Positions 15,658-32,159 of a stretch of DNA of 64,000 nt are shown piece by piece. The position numbers and the translations under genes are program-made. Position 1 is the first letter of the stretch; each line of letters begins with the position of its first letter. Below the pieces are notes generated by a model. It ran no database searches. It worked only from the letters and a program-made list of their open reading frames with translations, and was not told where the DNA came from. The DNA is from Rhizophagus clarus. Lineage: Eukaryota > Glomeromycota > Glomeromycetes > Glomerales > Glomeraceae. Where the stretch lies: contig BLAL01000182.1 of assembly GCA_015698045.1 (NCBI GenBank), positions 806,001-870,000 on the forward strand, written 5' to 3'.

Positions 15658-16933
15658 TCATTGAGAATTTCTATTTATATTTCTTGGCCGCATAGGGGCT
15701 AATGCTCTTACATCAGCGAATTTTGCTTGGCCCTCTAAAACCATTTCTGCGATTACTCGCCCTGTGCCTGAAGAATTTAAAATTCCCCAGACGGAATGAC
15801 CGGTTGCAAGATAGACTCCATCCAGCCAAGGGACTTTACCAATTAAAGGTTTGTCATCATCAGATATGGGCATATAACAACATGATTCTTTAATAACAGG
15901 TGCAACGCCCAAGATTTCAGGAGAAAGAGTATTTATATTGCTTTTAAGATTTTTAATTGCCGTAGGATTTGGAACATACTGATCAGCACTAGGAGGAAGT
16001 GGTGACTCATCACATTCTCCAGAAATATAAACTTCACCATCTGGACGAGGATAAATTTCTGGTTCGGCAAATTTACGACCAAGATTAAGTGATACAAAAC
16101 ATACATGTGCTGATATTGGTACTGAAGGTCTTATTACAATACTATGAGCTCTTTGACCGGAAACATCTGGAAGTTGATATGCACGTCCACTCTTTTTGAC
16201 AAGCCATGAAAGAGCTTCCCCGCTCCAAGGACCCATGGCTATAATTATTGTATCAACAGATATAGTTTCATCTGTGGAAAGTCTAACTCCTGACACTTTA
16301 TAAGCATCAAATTCTAGTCCTTCAACGCGTGCAATTTTAACTTGAGCTCCTCTAGACTCAGCTTCTTCTATTAATGTTTGAGTAAATTTATATGGGTGAA
16401 GCTGTGCTGTTGTCTTTGTTGTACCAATTTGTTTATACTTTGTAATTACTCCTGATTTTAGCCAATCCGTTGGAGGTGCTTTAACGCTTACGGCTTTCAT
16501 CGAAGCTGTTACTGATAAAGTGTCAACAACCCGATAATCGTACCGTTTTTTACCATTTAGAGTTTTAGCAAGCTCAGCATGCAACTTGAAACTTTTGCGC
16601 GCAAGATCTTGAAGTGGACCTCCGTCACACCAGTCATAAGATAAAAAACCTCTTTAGGAGATATCAAAATGTTCAATTAGTTATATATAGCAAAACTATA
16701 ATTTAAAAAAATAAAGGTCGGCTTTTTTTTTTGAAAATCATAATAAAAAGAATCCAACAAATACTTGTACTGTACCCTGCTCTACCAGAAGCGGCACTCG
16801 CAATTGCGGTTTGCTCTATGACTGTCACTTTTAAATTAGGATCTCTATTGAGTAATGTAATATGATATGCAATGGAAGAACCAATGACGCCCCCTCCAAG
16901 GATAGCGATATGACGGCCCACAGACTCTGTCAT
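15658..16933 (-). CDS. Tda3-like FAD-dependent oxidoreductase (DAO family)
   Basis: Two exons, 16933-16776 and 16651-15658, give 383 aa. The N-terminus carries a dinucleotide-binding fold: R-H-I-A-I-L-G-G-G-V-I-G-S-S-I-A-Y-H, then an acidic residue ending strand 2 (V-T-V-I-E-Q). The middle has I-I-I-A-M-G-P-W-S-G-E-A, and the C-terminus has L-A-T-G-H-S-V-W-G-I-L-N-S-S-G-T-G, the second flavin-contacting segment of D-amino-acid-oxidase (DAO) fold enzymes. Overall it most resembles fungal Tda3-type oxidoreductases, whose substrate is poorly defined; the yeast protein is linked to endosome-Golgi traffic. I do not assign a substrate. The acceptor AG before 16651 was chosen because the next AG two bases on leads straight to a stop. 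Confidence 0.85.
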
Positions 16934-17817
16934 TTTTTACAGTTAAGAAAGGAGTGAGTAACTATCAATCCAACGTCAAAATAAAGAACTTGAAAAATAA
17001 TTTTCAATCGATAGAAAGTTCTGGCATGCCAGTGATTAAAAAAAAATCTGTAATACTCGCGTAAAAAAAAAATATATAGTAACGCGCTTTGCAAGTTGAT
17101 CTGCACAACAGTTTTTTTTTTCGAATATCGCAGACGTCACTCAGAGCATGTACGATAAGAAATTGATAACTGATCATCGAGATAATTTCAAAGAGCTGCG
17201 GCGAAGTGGCGTAAGAAAATCTTGTACTCTGTTTTTATAAAAAGGCAATAAATATACGGTAATAAATGTGAAATAAAAAAAGAGAAACGAATCGGAATTA
17301 CCGGATACAAATAAGATGACGCGTAATGCAAGATTAATTATAATATAAGAAACGGCGTTCTAATTTTCAGCCTTGATTAATATAGAAAGAACAAAAGATA
17401 TCTACTTTTCTTGGCAATTTTGTATTTATGTGACGTGACACAAATATCTTATCAAATTTGAGGCTTGACAAAAGGATATAATAATTCCGTATAATGTTGA
17501 TTTAATTAGGCTAATTTTGTTTATGCACGCCCTTTTTTGGGGGATTTATTGATATTTGGTGTAAGTCACTGCGCCCAATTATATATTTTTTGAAGTTGAC
17601 ACAACTTCAAAACTTTCCATCTATGCCCGAAAAAAAAGCAATTGGCTAAAATTCAGATTAACAACTTCACTAGCCGCGCCTAAAAGGGGTCGACATCATA
17701 CATTGTCAAACTTTCAAAAATACTCCTCTCGACAAAAAAAAAAAAAAAATTTTTAGTATAAAAAATAAAGCATTTACTTTGTTGATTTTTTAACATCTGA
17801 AGTCTACAGTTTTCACA
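16934..17817. promoter_or_regulatory. Divergent intergenic/promoter region
   Basis: The upstream regions of the FAD oxidoreductase (-) and calmodulin (+). Less AT-biased than surrounding spacers, with several GC-containing words (GACGTCAC near 17133, GACGTGACAC near 17432) that could be bZIP-type sites, but this is only a word match. No gene seen. Confidence 0.45.
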
Positions 17818-18821
<1,004 letters not shown>

Positions 18822-19609
18822 CCTAGTTTTACAAACAAATAAAGATAATATAACCCTTAATAACAATATAACGAGCGTCAAATAAAGGAATAGGTGATGG
18901 TAAATTAATCCGCTATTTTAATATTTGATAATATTTGATTCTCGATCATACATTTATTCTATTTGTTATTTTTGTTTTTATGTACTTGTTTAATTTTAAA
19001 AGATTTATTTTCTCGTTTATTGAAACAAAAATATTTATTTAATATATTATATTACTCTGTTTTAATTTTGTTATGAAAGGGAACAAGTCTTTTTTTTTCT
19101 TTAGAGTCTCATCATTCTTGTTATAATGAATGTATCTTTATTACACATAAATTTCATAAAATCACAAATTAACTAAAAGAAAATAAGCATGTTTTGAGTT
19201 TCCACAACGATATGTGAAAATTTAAACGAGTTTTTTTATTTTTTTATTAGTTTTCTAATATCTCAGCCACAAGTACAAGTGCGTACTTAACGCGTCTTAA
19301 TTCTGAGCAAATTTTTAATTATGCGAATTTTCATCAAATAGTGTTGTATTATTGCATCTTGATTTAGAAATTCATGAAACAGTGCTATGTAATTAACAAA
19401 AAAAAAAAACTGCGCCATAATAATTACACGAGAATTATTTAATTGGTCTATATTTATGTAACTAATTTGAAAAAAAAAAGAAATTGAAAAACTGTTTTAT
19501 TAGAAAGATTTTTTCCCACAAAAAACATAATATAATATATATATATATTTATATATCGCACATATAAATTTAGTTACTTACTATTTAAAAAGAAGAGTAC
19601 AATAACAGA
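18822..19609. other. Intergenic, 3' of calmodulin and 5' of SEL1 gene
   Basis: AT-rich with a poly(A)/poly(T)-bearing and (TA)n stretch (about 19530-19556) just upstream of the next gene. No open frame of interest. Confidence 0.5.
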
Positions 19610-21658
19610 ATGAGCGCGCAGCCAGCTGGTCGCGACCCGTATTATGGGGATCGCCGCGCATCTCCTGTTCCTCAACAATATCACGATCAAGCTTATAGCG
19701 ATTATGGCCCACCAATACAATCTAAAACTCCGGACCTGTTGGTTGAACAAGCTACATCACGCATGAATGGTTTACGAATTAGTGACAATAACCAACATGC
19801 TCTACCACCACGTTCAAATTCTACACCGGTTACAAGCAATAATTTGCTTCACGCAACTCCTCCACAAAGAGCGACCTCACAAAGGACTTCTCGTCCTCGT
19901 CCGAATCGAGAACTAACACCGCAACAATTCGAACCACAACAAGACGAATATCAAACTTACAATTACCAGGATGGATATTATGATTATCCTCAGGGACCGC
20001 GACCTCCTTTAAATCAAGATAATCAAATTCCACCTCAGGATCCTTATTATGGCAATAATCATTATGAAAATAGAGATTATTATCCACCTAGGCAGCATTA
20101 TGATCCTGCAATGGGATATCCAGAGGATCAGGCTTATGCGTACCCCCAAAAACAATATGGTTATGACCAAGCTTATGATTATCAAGGATACAATTATGAT
20201 CCTTATCAACAAGATTATCCCGAAAGTGACGGTTATTATAATGGACAACCGCAATACTATTACGATCCAAGCTATGATCCAAATTACGATCCAAATTATC
20301 CACCTCAAGGTTATCCACAGGAGGGATACCCGGTGGATGAATTTGGTCAACCAATACATTATGACCAATCTAATAGATATTCAGATAATGCAAGTGACAT
20401 ACCTTCTGCAAAAAAACAAAATGATCCTGCTAAAGTAGAAGAAAAACCTTCATATACGTCTGAAGCTATAGAAAAATATCGTCAAAAGGCCAAAGACAGT
20501 GGAGATCCTGCTACATTATTTAAGTTTGCTAATTATTTAATTGAAGCAGCTGGAGCTGCAGATGAACAAGATCCTAAAAGTGCTAAGAAGAAAAAGGATG
20601 CTTTACTTCAGGAAGCAGTTAAGCTTATTAAACGTTTGGCAACGCAGGGAATAGGATTTGGCCGCCCAGCATATCCCGAGGCTCAATTTTATCTTGCAAA
20701 TTGTTACGGTAATGGATCATTGGGGTTACCCATGGATCCTGATAAAGCTTTTAATTTATATATGCAAGCTTCAAAACAAAACCATGCTACCGCTACTTAC
20801 CGTACTGCTGTATGTTATGAATATGGTGCTGGAACAAAACGCGACCCAAATCGTGCTACTCAATTCTATAAAAAAGCTGCTGCATTAGGTGACACAGCCG
20901 CCATGTATAAACTCGGTATTATAATGTTAAAAGGGTTATTATCTCAAAATCCAAATCCTCGCGATGCTGTTATATGGCTTAAGCGGGCAGCGGCCAATGC
21001 TGATGAAGAGAATCCACACGCACTACATGAGTTAGGTTTATTACATGCAAAACCTGAAAAAGAACCCCCAGAAATTCCTTCATTAATTAGGAGCGAAAAA
21101 CATGCTATAGAAGAATTTAAGAAAGCAGCAGACCTGGGTTACGCACCTTCTTGTTTTAAATTGGGTTGTTGTTATGAATACGGTCAATTAGGGTGCCCTG
21201 TTGATCCACGTCAATCAATTAGATACTATTCTCGTGCTGCTGAAAAAGGTCACTCAGACGCAGAATTAGCATTATCTGGATGGTACTTAACCGGATCAAA
21301 CGGAATATTAAATCAATCTGATACTGAAGCGTATTTATGGGCGCGTAAGGCTGCCGACAAAGGACTTGCAAAAGCGGAATATGCAATTGGGTATTTTACT
21401 GAAGTAGGAATAGGTGTTAAAGCAGATATTGAAGATGCAAGGCGTTGGTATATGCGTGCTGCAGGTATTTATGATTCAACTATTGACTGAAACAGAAATG
21501 AATTTTGTATTAAAGGAAATTTATATAAAATTATAGCTCAAGGAAATAAAAGAGCAATGCAACGTCTTAAAGAGTTGAATTTTGGAAACGCAGGTCGTGC
21601 AAAACCAACAAAACATACAAGAGCACAGGCAAATAAAGAAGACTGTACTATATCTTAG
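19610..21658 (+). CDS. Chs4/Skt5-like SEL1-repeat chitin synthase activator, CAAX end
   Basis: Two exons, 19610-21464 and 21537-21658, give 658 aa. The first about 270 residues are Tyr/Pro/Gln/Asp-rich and low in complexity (D-Y-Q-G-Y-N-Y-D-P-Y-Q). From about residue 280 there are tandem SEL1 repeats (A-Q-F-Y-L-A-N-C-Y-G-N-G, A-A-A-L-G-D-T-A-A-M-Y-K-L-G, A-A-D-L-G-Y-A-P-S-C-F-K-L-G). In yeast Chs4/Skt5 such a protein activates chitin synthase III and ties it to septins at the bud neck and septum. The unspliced frame would stop at 21490. Splicing at GCAG|GTATTT to ATTATAG|CTCAAGG keeps the frame and adds a basic tail ending C-T-I-S, a farnesylation-type CAAX box, as in Chs4. The family also contains other SEL1 proteins, so the exact function is inferred. 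Confidence 0.88.
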
Positions 21659-22088
21659 AATTAATTTCGTAAGTATTAAAAGTTGTTGATAATTTTGTAC
21701 AAATATCACATATACTAAAAGTCAATTTTTTTCAATTTTAGCCATAATTATTTATCTATGTAATAACTACAACATAATATCGCATTTTTGAGTATAACTA
21801 ATATATACATGGACTTTTTTAGAATATTTTTTTTTTTGTTTATTATTATTTAATTAATTTTTTTTGTATTTGATTTAACTAAAGTAATAGAACCTGTTTT
21901 AATATTGGTAATTAAAAACAAAATTATCACTTGATTGAAATTATTATTATAATTTTTATTATAATAATATCCTATTAAAATGTTCACAAATCTGTCAAAT
22001 TTGTTATCTATTAATTATTAAATCTATTGCTAAATTGTCTTTGAAAGCTGATTTTTTACTAAATGATCTCTTATTTTTAAAATAAATT
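21659..22088. other. Convergent intergenic, no gene
   Basis: AT-rich spacer between the 3' ends of the SEL1 gene (+) and cyclin C (-). I see only T- and A-rich tracts usable as 3' processing signals. Confidence 0.5.
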
Positions 22089-23374
22089 TCATTTTAATAA
22101 TCTTGTCAATATTTCACGAATTTTTTCATTTTGTTTATCTTCTTCACCCCATAAATTATACAATGAAATTATTTCTTGAACTATATCAGTTATCTATTTT
22201 TTTTTTTTTAAAAAAAAAAGTTAAAATAGTATTTATTTTCCTTCGAAAAAAAAGAGAAAGCATATTATTACCTGTTCCAAATCGACATTTAATTGAGCAA
22301 ACCATGATCTAATATCTTTTACTTTTGGAGTTTCATTATTGCTGGAATTAGGATTACTATTACTAGCAGCAGCACCCCTTTTTCTTGTAGTTACACCAGC
22401 ATTACCGTTATTTGCAGTACTCGATGATGTAAGAGAATAATCACCATCGTATTGTGCACCTCCTCTAAGTGCTATTTGTAAATAAAGCGCAGCAGCGGCA
22501 ACAACATGTGGTGGATATAATAGACACATATCAGTTCTATAAGAATCATTTATAACATACCAAGCCCATTGTACATCTTCGTTTTTTGTACCTAGATCTT
22601 GCGCTAATGTCATTAATGAGCGATATGGATGATATACTATCATGTTAAAATCTAATTCTTCTAATAAATAAAATTCCATCTCTGCTACTTTTTGATTATC
22701 ATATGCAAAGGGTTCTCCTCTTTCTAATAATATAAACAGATAAGATGTTTAGGATATTTATTTTTTGTAAGCTTGCATACTTACATAATGGATTTTACCT
22801 TGCATAATTGATTTCATATCCCCGATGATAGATTTAATATGTTGCGGAGACTCTTCAATTTTACATGCTAGATACATACAAGTGGCAGCGACTAAATTAG
22901 GTTCTGTATTTCTAAAACTATTCCTTTTTTTTAATAAAATAAAGTTCAGCATAATATAGGTTCAAACCCATTTTACGATGTAAAGGTTTACGCTTACTTT
23001 GTATAAAACCGTTTGAAGTAAGTAATGGCAGTAGCAATAATGACTTGTCGTACTTGAAGATTCCTTCCAAGATCGGTTATTACTATTACACATTTTGGAT
23101 GAAAAAAAAATCTAAAGTAAAATAAAACTGTTATATTATTAAATAAATAATAAATTCAACTTACTTTGAGCGAACCATATGTTAACTTTTATTAAATCTT
23201 GTTCTGTTACATATTGCCGATCTATTTTTCTACAATCAGCGAGAGCCTGACGACTAAGCAACCAATTCGTTCTAAACGAAACAAAAAAAAAAAAATTCAT
23301 TATAAACAAAAATTATATGCATAACGCAACATAAAATCTTACCCATGAGTTGAAGTCCAAAAATTTGCTGCCAT
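22089..23374 (-). CDS. SSN8: Cyclin C (Mediator CDK8-module cyclin, Ssn8/Srb11)
   Basis: Partner of the CDK8/Srb10 kinase in the Mediator kinase module in the nucleus. Six exons, 23374-23343, 23271-23165, 23082-22998, 22911-22781, 22723-22272 and 22193-22089, give 303 aa. The start M-A-A-N-F-W-T-S-T-H and Q-Y-V-T-E-Q-D-L are typical of cyclin C, as is the cyclin box core (R-Q-V-I-I-A-T-A-I-T-Y-F-K-R-F-Y, then A-A-T-C-M-Y-L-A-C-K-I-E-E-S-P-Q-H) and the signature Y-L-L-E-E-L-D-F-N-M-I-V-Y-H-P-Y-R-S-L. The second cyclin fold carries an Asn/Ser-rich insertion (about residues 225-262) before the C-terminal helices. The exon 4 donor has two options: GTAAGT at 22784 breaks the frame, while GTATGC at 22780 keeps it and is used here. 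The gene is head to head with mitochondrial GluRS. Confidence 0.93.
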
Positions 23375-25992
<2,618 letters not shown>

Positions 25993-26194
25993 AAAATTTT
26001 TGATCTTAAAAAAAAAAATAAATAAATAATAAATAAATAAATTAATGTTTTTTTTTTAACTTGTAATTAATTGATGTGTGAATCATAAATTATATATATA
26101 AAAAAAAAAGCTCAACCCGTGTATAAATGATTGATTTCATAAGTCCAGCCAATTTTTTTATTCTAATCTAACGAAATAACCTTACGGAGAAATT

Positions 26195-27039
<845 letters not shown>

Positions 27040-28033
27040 TGTTGCTGTAAGGAATTAGATTTGGTTTTATTAAAAAAAAAAAAAAAGGTTAGGTCTATTA
27101 ATTTCCGCGATGACAGATAAAGTCGGGAGAATAGGATTCAAAGAAAAAAAGATGGAAAATAGCTGGTTAATGCGCGGAAGTTATTTCACCGTTGGTGATA
27201 TTACAGAAAAACCACAAGGGAATACTAGGAGGGTAGATTTAATGATTTTAGATTTTTTATTTTAACCTTTTCTACCTTTACCGGTTTAATTTCGATCGAC
27301 ATAGCACAAGATGAACGTAAGGCAGTAAGGCTACACAGAATTTTATTGTAGCTTTCTAAAAATGAATTTCGAACTTGCGGCAACTATTTGTGATGTGAAC
27401 CGAACTCTATTTATTTACTTTTGTTGGTATATTAATAGATAGATACTATATAATTTTATCAAATATGCAAGTTTGATTAATCTAAATTATAGAAGAATTA
27501 ACTGAAAATAAAGACGTAAGTGACACAATAAAAATAAAGTGGCTTTATTTTTAATCTTGTTTTTAATTTCAGTTTGAATATTTAAATACGAATAAAAGGT
27601 CTTTCAGCATATAAATTTATCCTAATTATCGATTAGAGGTTTATCCCTAAAGATTATTAATCATTATAATGATATAATCGTTTTCTCATTATAAAATTAG
27701 CAGTTAATAAAAGACATTGTTATAAATAAGGATAAAATAGTTTGATTGCTACCACCGTACAAAACAAAAAAGCTTCTTAACTTCAGATTTCGCGCATCTG
27801 GAATATAGAAAAATCAACTTTTCGTTTGTTTATACTCATAATTCACGAAACATTGAGCTTTAAAAAGCCAAAATCTTTATGTGCGTTTAATCTTTTCCCC
27901 CATATCAAGCTATCTATATTGGCAATAAATATTTACCATTAATTTTACTTTTCTTTAAACCAAGGATTAGATTAATAAAATAGAATTAATTTACGATCAA
28001 ACGAATTAATTAAAAAAAAATTAAAAAGAAAGC
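27040..28033. other. Intergenic, ARF6 upstream region
   Basis: The promoter region of the ARF6-like gene plus spacer up to the tRNA. No open frame or repeat that I can name. Confidence 0.5.
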
Positions 28034-28125
28034 GCCCGGAGTGGGGCTCGAACCCACGGCCTTAAGGTTTCGGACCGAAATTGTCGGTTAAAAGCCTCAC
28101 GCTCTACCGACTGAGCTATCCGGGC
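28034..28125 (-). tRNA. tRNA-Lys (UUU) with ~20-nt intron
   Basis: The minus strand reads GCCCGGATAGCTCAGTCGGT, a perfect acceptor start with D-arm, and ends in a T-arm with GGGTTCGAGCCCC and the matching acceptor strand TCCGGGC. The anticodon arm is TGAGG, loop CTTTTAA, then CCTTA, giving anticodon TTT (Lys). About 20 extra bases (near CCGACAATTTCGGTCCGAA) interrupt the loop just 3' of the anticodon at the canonical 37/38 position, so this is a spliced tRNA. 92 nt in total, 72 without the intron. CCA is not encoded, as normal for a nuclear gene. Confidence 0.95.
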
Positions 28126-29644
28126 TAATTCCTTCTCGATAGTATATATTTATACATCTTTTTTATTTCAACTAAGGGATTGCCACAAATTAAACGTCAC
28201 AAGAAACTACGGTAACATTTATGATAAAGCAGCTGTACTATTGTGAAAATATAATGCCTTAAATAAATTTTAAAGAATCATTGTACCAAATATGCATTAT
28301 TATTTATATTTTATTGATTTTATATTCACTATTACAAATTGTATTGTTTAGAATTAAATGATTTAAATGACAAATATATAAAAATTAAATATTTAAAAAA
28401 TAATATTTAATTCTTTTAAAAAGAAATATAATATATATAATAACTTTAAATTTCTTTTGAAAATAATTATAACAATATTATTTAAATAAAGCAAATAAAA
28501 TTAAAAAGAAATGTAAACTAAAAAAGTAAATAAATTATGATTTAGTTAGTAGAGTCTGAAATTATTTTTGTATCTTTACGAATCAAGTAAATTTATTTTT
28601 TTTAAGAATATCAAAAGTTGAGGAAGAAACGGTCATTCATCAATAATACTTTATAATTAGAAATTTGACACATAAAACTATAATGGAAAAGCTTTACTTT
28701 AGTTAGCAAGATATTTCTTAATAGCGACTTTTGCTATTACTCATCGGAATTGTCTATTTACGGAATAATAATCTAAATTTTATTCACATATATACAAAGC
28801 ATTCAATTACGGTATTACCGTGTTACGGTATCACAGTATAAACAAATTCCGATTGTCGCTTATTATTGAATTTAAGAAACCATCCGGCATCCAGCAAAAA
28901 TAATGCGCGTCAAAGTTGCCTTGTTATTATGAAAGCAGTATCGGTTACGGAAGTGCATCAATGCCGACAAATTTAAGATAATGAGCTTCTAATAGTTCCG
29001 GTCCTTGAGTAAATTGGATTTACTACTAATTTCATTTTTCAAAGAATATCTGCCAATAATACACATTAAACACAATAATTGTCGCAAACAAAAAATGGTG
29101 ATTACCAAATGTTACTATTTTCAAATAGATCAAAGAAGTTTAGATGTGTTGTACAGCTGAATTGAATGACCACTGATTTGGAATCTTGTATTAATTGCTA
29201 AATCTGGATTTACTATGAAAAAAACAATTTTTTGAAACAAGAATCACTAAAGTTAAATGAAATTCTTTTGTAAATCAATCCTCTAAAGTGTTTTTTCTTG
29301 TAAGATAAGAAAGAAATTTTAATTTCTCTTTCGAGGATAATCATTAGCCCATTTTCCGTTAAGAAATTAAAAATTTTACCGGTTTATCCGGTGATACTTT
29401 TTTATCAAGCCGCATTCCCGCATTTGAACTTACCAATCAACAATCAGCCACCTTATTTCTTCTTATTTGTGATTATAATAATCGGGTAAATATATTTCAC
29501 AAGGGAATTATTTTTTTAGTACCACATTATTTCAATATTTAAATCTGCATTTTGGATTCAAAAAAAAAAAAAAAAAAATCTTGTCATTGAAAAAAAAAAA
29601 AATTTACATTATAAGAAAAAAAGAAAAATCCTTGATAAAAAATT
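28126..29644. promoter_or_regulatory. Long spacer and upstream region of ALAS
   Basis: No gene seen in about 1.5 kb. The distal part is very AT-rich. The last about 800 bases are more mixed in sequence (for example ACGGTATTACCGTGTTACGGT near 28810, an imperfect palindromic cluster) and may carry control sites for heme synthesis. Long poly(A) tracts lie at 29560-29577 and 29590-29601, right before the start codon. Confidence 0.45.
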
Positions 29645-31519
29645 ATGGAAGCTATTGTAAAACAATGTAAGAAGGCTTGTCCTTTCTTACATAATTCTAC
29701 TACAGCCTCTCTTCGTAAACTTTCTCGTATGCCAGCTCCCGCTGGTTTTATTTCCGAGACAAGTGGTAATGTGCGGGCTAATGCTTTGACTATCATGGCG
29801 CAAAAATGTCCAGTTATGGGCAAAGCTATGGCAGTTCAAAGTAAAAATTATTTGCATACTTCTGCTAGATTGGCAAAACAACCTACTCTTCCTTTGAAAC
29901 AAGCTTCTTTGGTTAATAATGAAAATGAAGCTTGTGTTGCTGCTGCAGCTATGCTAAACCAATTTCCGACAATTCACTCATCTCATGCTAAACCATTTGA
30001 CTACGAGACACTTTATAAATCTGAATTAGAAAAAAAACATCAGGATAAAAGTTATAGATACTTTAATAATATTAATCGTCTCGCTAAACAATTTCCGAGA
30101 GCTCACACTGCTAATTTACAAGAAGAAGTTACTGTCTGGTGCAGTAATGATTATCTTGGAATGGGAAGAAATCCTTTGGTTCTTGACGCTATGCAGTAAG
30201 TTTTCAATTTTATTCTATCAAAATTTAACTTGTACATTAAAAATTTATATATTTATATATTTATTTTTTTTTTTTTATCTAGAAAAACTTTGAACAAGTA
30301 TGGGGCAGGTGCTGGTGGTACCCGTAACATTGCTGGTAATTGTAATTTACATTTACAACTTGAAGCTGAATTGGCAGATCTTCATCATAAACCTTCTGCA
30401 CTCGTTTTCTCTTCATGTTATGTTGCTAATGATGCAACATTAAGCACATTGGCATCAAAATTACCGGGTTGTGTAATCTTTTCGGATTCGTCAAATCACG
30501 CTTCGATGATTCAAGGAATCAAACATTCGGGAGCTAAAAAAATGATTTTTAAACATAATGATTTACAAGATCTCGAAGCAAAATTGCAATTAGTTGATAT
30601 CCATACTCCAAAAATTATCGCATTTGAGAGTGTTTATTCTATGTCAGGATCGGTTGGTCACATTGAAGAAATTTGTGATCTCGCCAAGAAATATGGTGCA
30701 ATTACATTTTTAGATGAAGTTCACGCTGTCGGTATGTACGGACCTCGCGGTGGTGGTGTAGCTGAGCATTTAGATTTTGATTTAAATGCTCGTTACCCCC
30801 ATACAAATAATGGAAGTATCGTTGATAAAGTTGATATTATTTCTGGTACTCTTGGCAAAGCTTTCGGAGTTGTGGGAGGCTACATAGCTGGTTCATCTGC
30901 TTTAATTGATATGATTAGATCTTACGCTCCTGGATTTATCTTTACTACCTCCCTTCCACCTGCCATTGTTGCTGGAGCCAAAGCTTCTATTCAATATTTG
31001 AAAGAATCTACAAAAGAACGTGAAATGCAGCAACTCAATACTCGTTTACTTAAAAATCGTTTGGCTCAATTAGATATTCCTGTAGTACCAAATCCTTCTC
31101 ATATTGTACCAGTTCTTGTTGGTGAAGCTGAACCTTGCAAAATTGCTTCTGATCAATTATTACATGAACATGGTATTTACGTTCAATCAATTAATTATCC
31201 TACCGTGGCTAAAGGAGAAGAAAGATTGAGAATTACTCCTACTCCCGGTCATAATGAAAAAATGACCGATTATTTGGTTAACGCTTTAGAAACTATATGG
31301 AGAAAAAATGGATTTAAGAGAGTCAGTGATTGGAAAAATGCAGGTGGAAGAGCTGGTGTTGGTACTAACGCTCCAAATCCTAAACCTGTTTGGACTGATA
31401 GCCAATTGAGACTTTTATCTGGTCACGGAACCACCGAAATTAGATCTTCTAATGTGCTTAATACTGATCATTCAACTGCAGAAAATAACCCTCGGGTTAT
31501 TGGAATTGCTACTTACTAA
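29645..31519 (+). CDS. HEM1: 5-aminolevulinate synthase, mitochondrial
   Basis: First enzyme of heme synthesis: glycine + succinyl-CoA to 5-aminolevulinate, PLP-dependent, in the mitochondrial matrix. Two exons, 29645-30195 and 30283-31519, give 595 aa. The N-terminal presequence carries two Cys-Pro heme-regulatory motifs (A-C-P-F-L at residues 12-13 and K-C-P-V-M at 55-56), which in other ALAS proteins let heme block import. The catalytic core begins near residue 130, with [28 protein letters not shown] and the PLP lysine (about Lys376) in S-G-T-L-G-K-A-F-G. The C-terminal extension ends in V-I-G-I-A-T-Y. The exon junction restores A-M-Q-K-T-L-N-K-Y-G. An AATAAA lies near 31648. Confidence 0.97.
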
Positions 31520-32159
31520 AAATTATAGCAAAATTCTCATTTAAGAAAATTGAAATATATTTATTCTCAAAAATTAATTATTTAAATTTGTTATCGATAT
31601 GTTATGTTGAATTCAACATATTATTTTTAATGTACTTTTATTATCTAAATAAATTTTTGGGAATTATCAAATTTTGATATTCTAGATTGTCACTTAATAA
31701 CTAACCTTATTTATATAATGATTTTATGAATATGGCAGATCCTTTATTATCTGAAACAATTAAAATGCATAAATAAAGTTTAAGTAACTGATTGACTGGT
31801 TAGATGTTAAAACGTGGCAATACGTCAATTACCGGATTATCAAATTAATTTCCTGTTATGGTTGTTCAATTTATGTTTGAAAATATGTTGTGCTCAATGA
31901 AAAAAAAAACCAATTTATTATTAAAATTTTTTTAACGATAACACTAATTCAGTTTAAGTAATTTATATTTGTAATGCCTAATGGTATAACAATTTAATTT
32001 AATTTTTCCTTGGCGATTTTAGTATGGCTAAAATATTTTACCAAACTAAAAACACGTCTAATCTAAATTTGATAAATTTATTTGCATCTTTTCGTACAGA
32101 TATAGGATCGATCATCGTTATTTTAAGAAAAACGGTACAAACTAAAATACCTTTATTCC
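31520..32159. other. Convergent intergenic, no gene
   Basis: Spacer between the 3' ends of HEM1 (+) and SKA1 (-), with several AATAAA words. I see nothing else. Confidence 0.5.

Noticed and set aside
20009..20438. Several open frames on both strands inside the SEL1-repeat gene
   Set aside because: They are alternative-frame readings of the Tyr/Gln/Asp-rich low-complexity codons of the real gene.
30230..30282. In-frame ATG upstream of ALAS exon 2
   Set aside because: This is intron sequence: splicing 30195 to 30283 restores a conserved motif, so exon 2 is not a separate gene.
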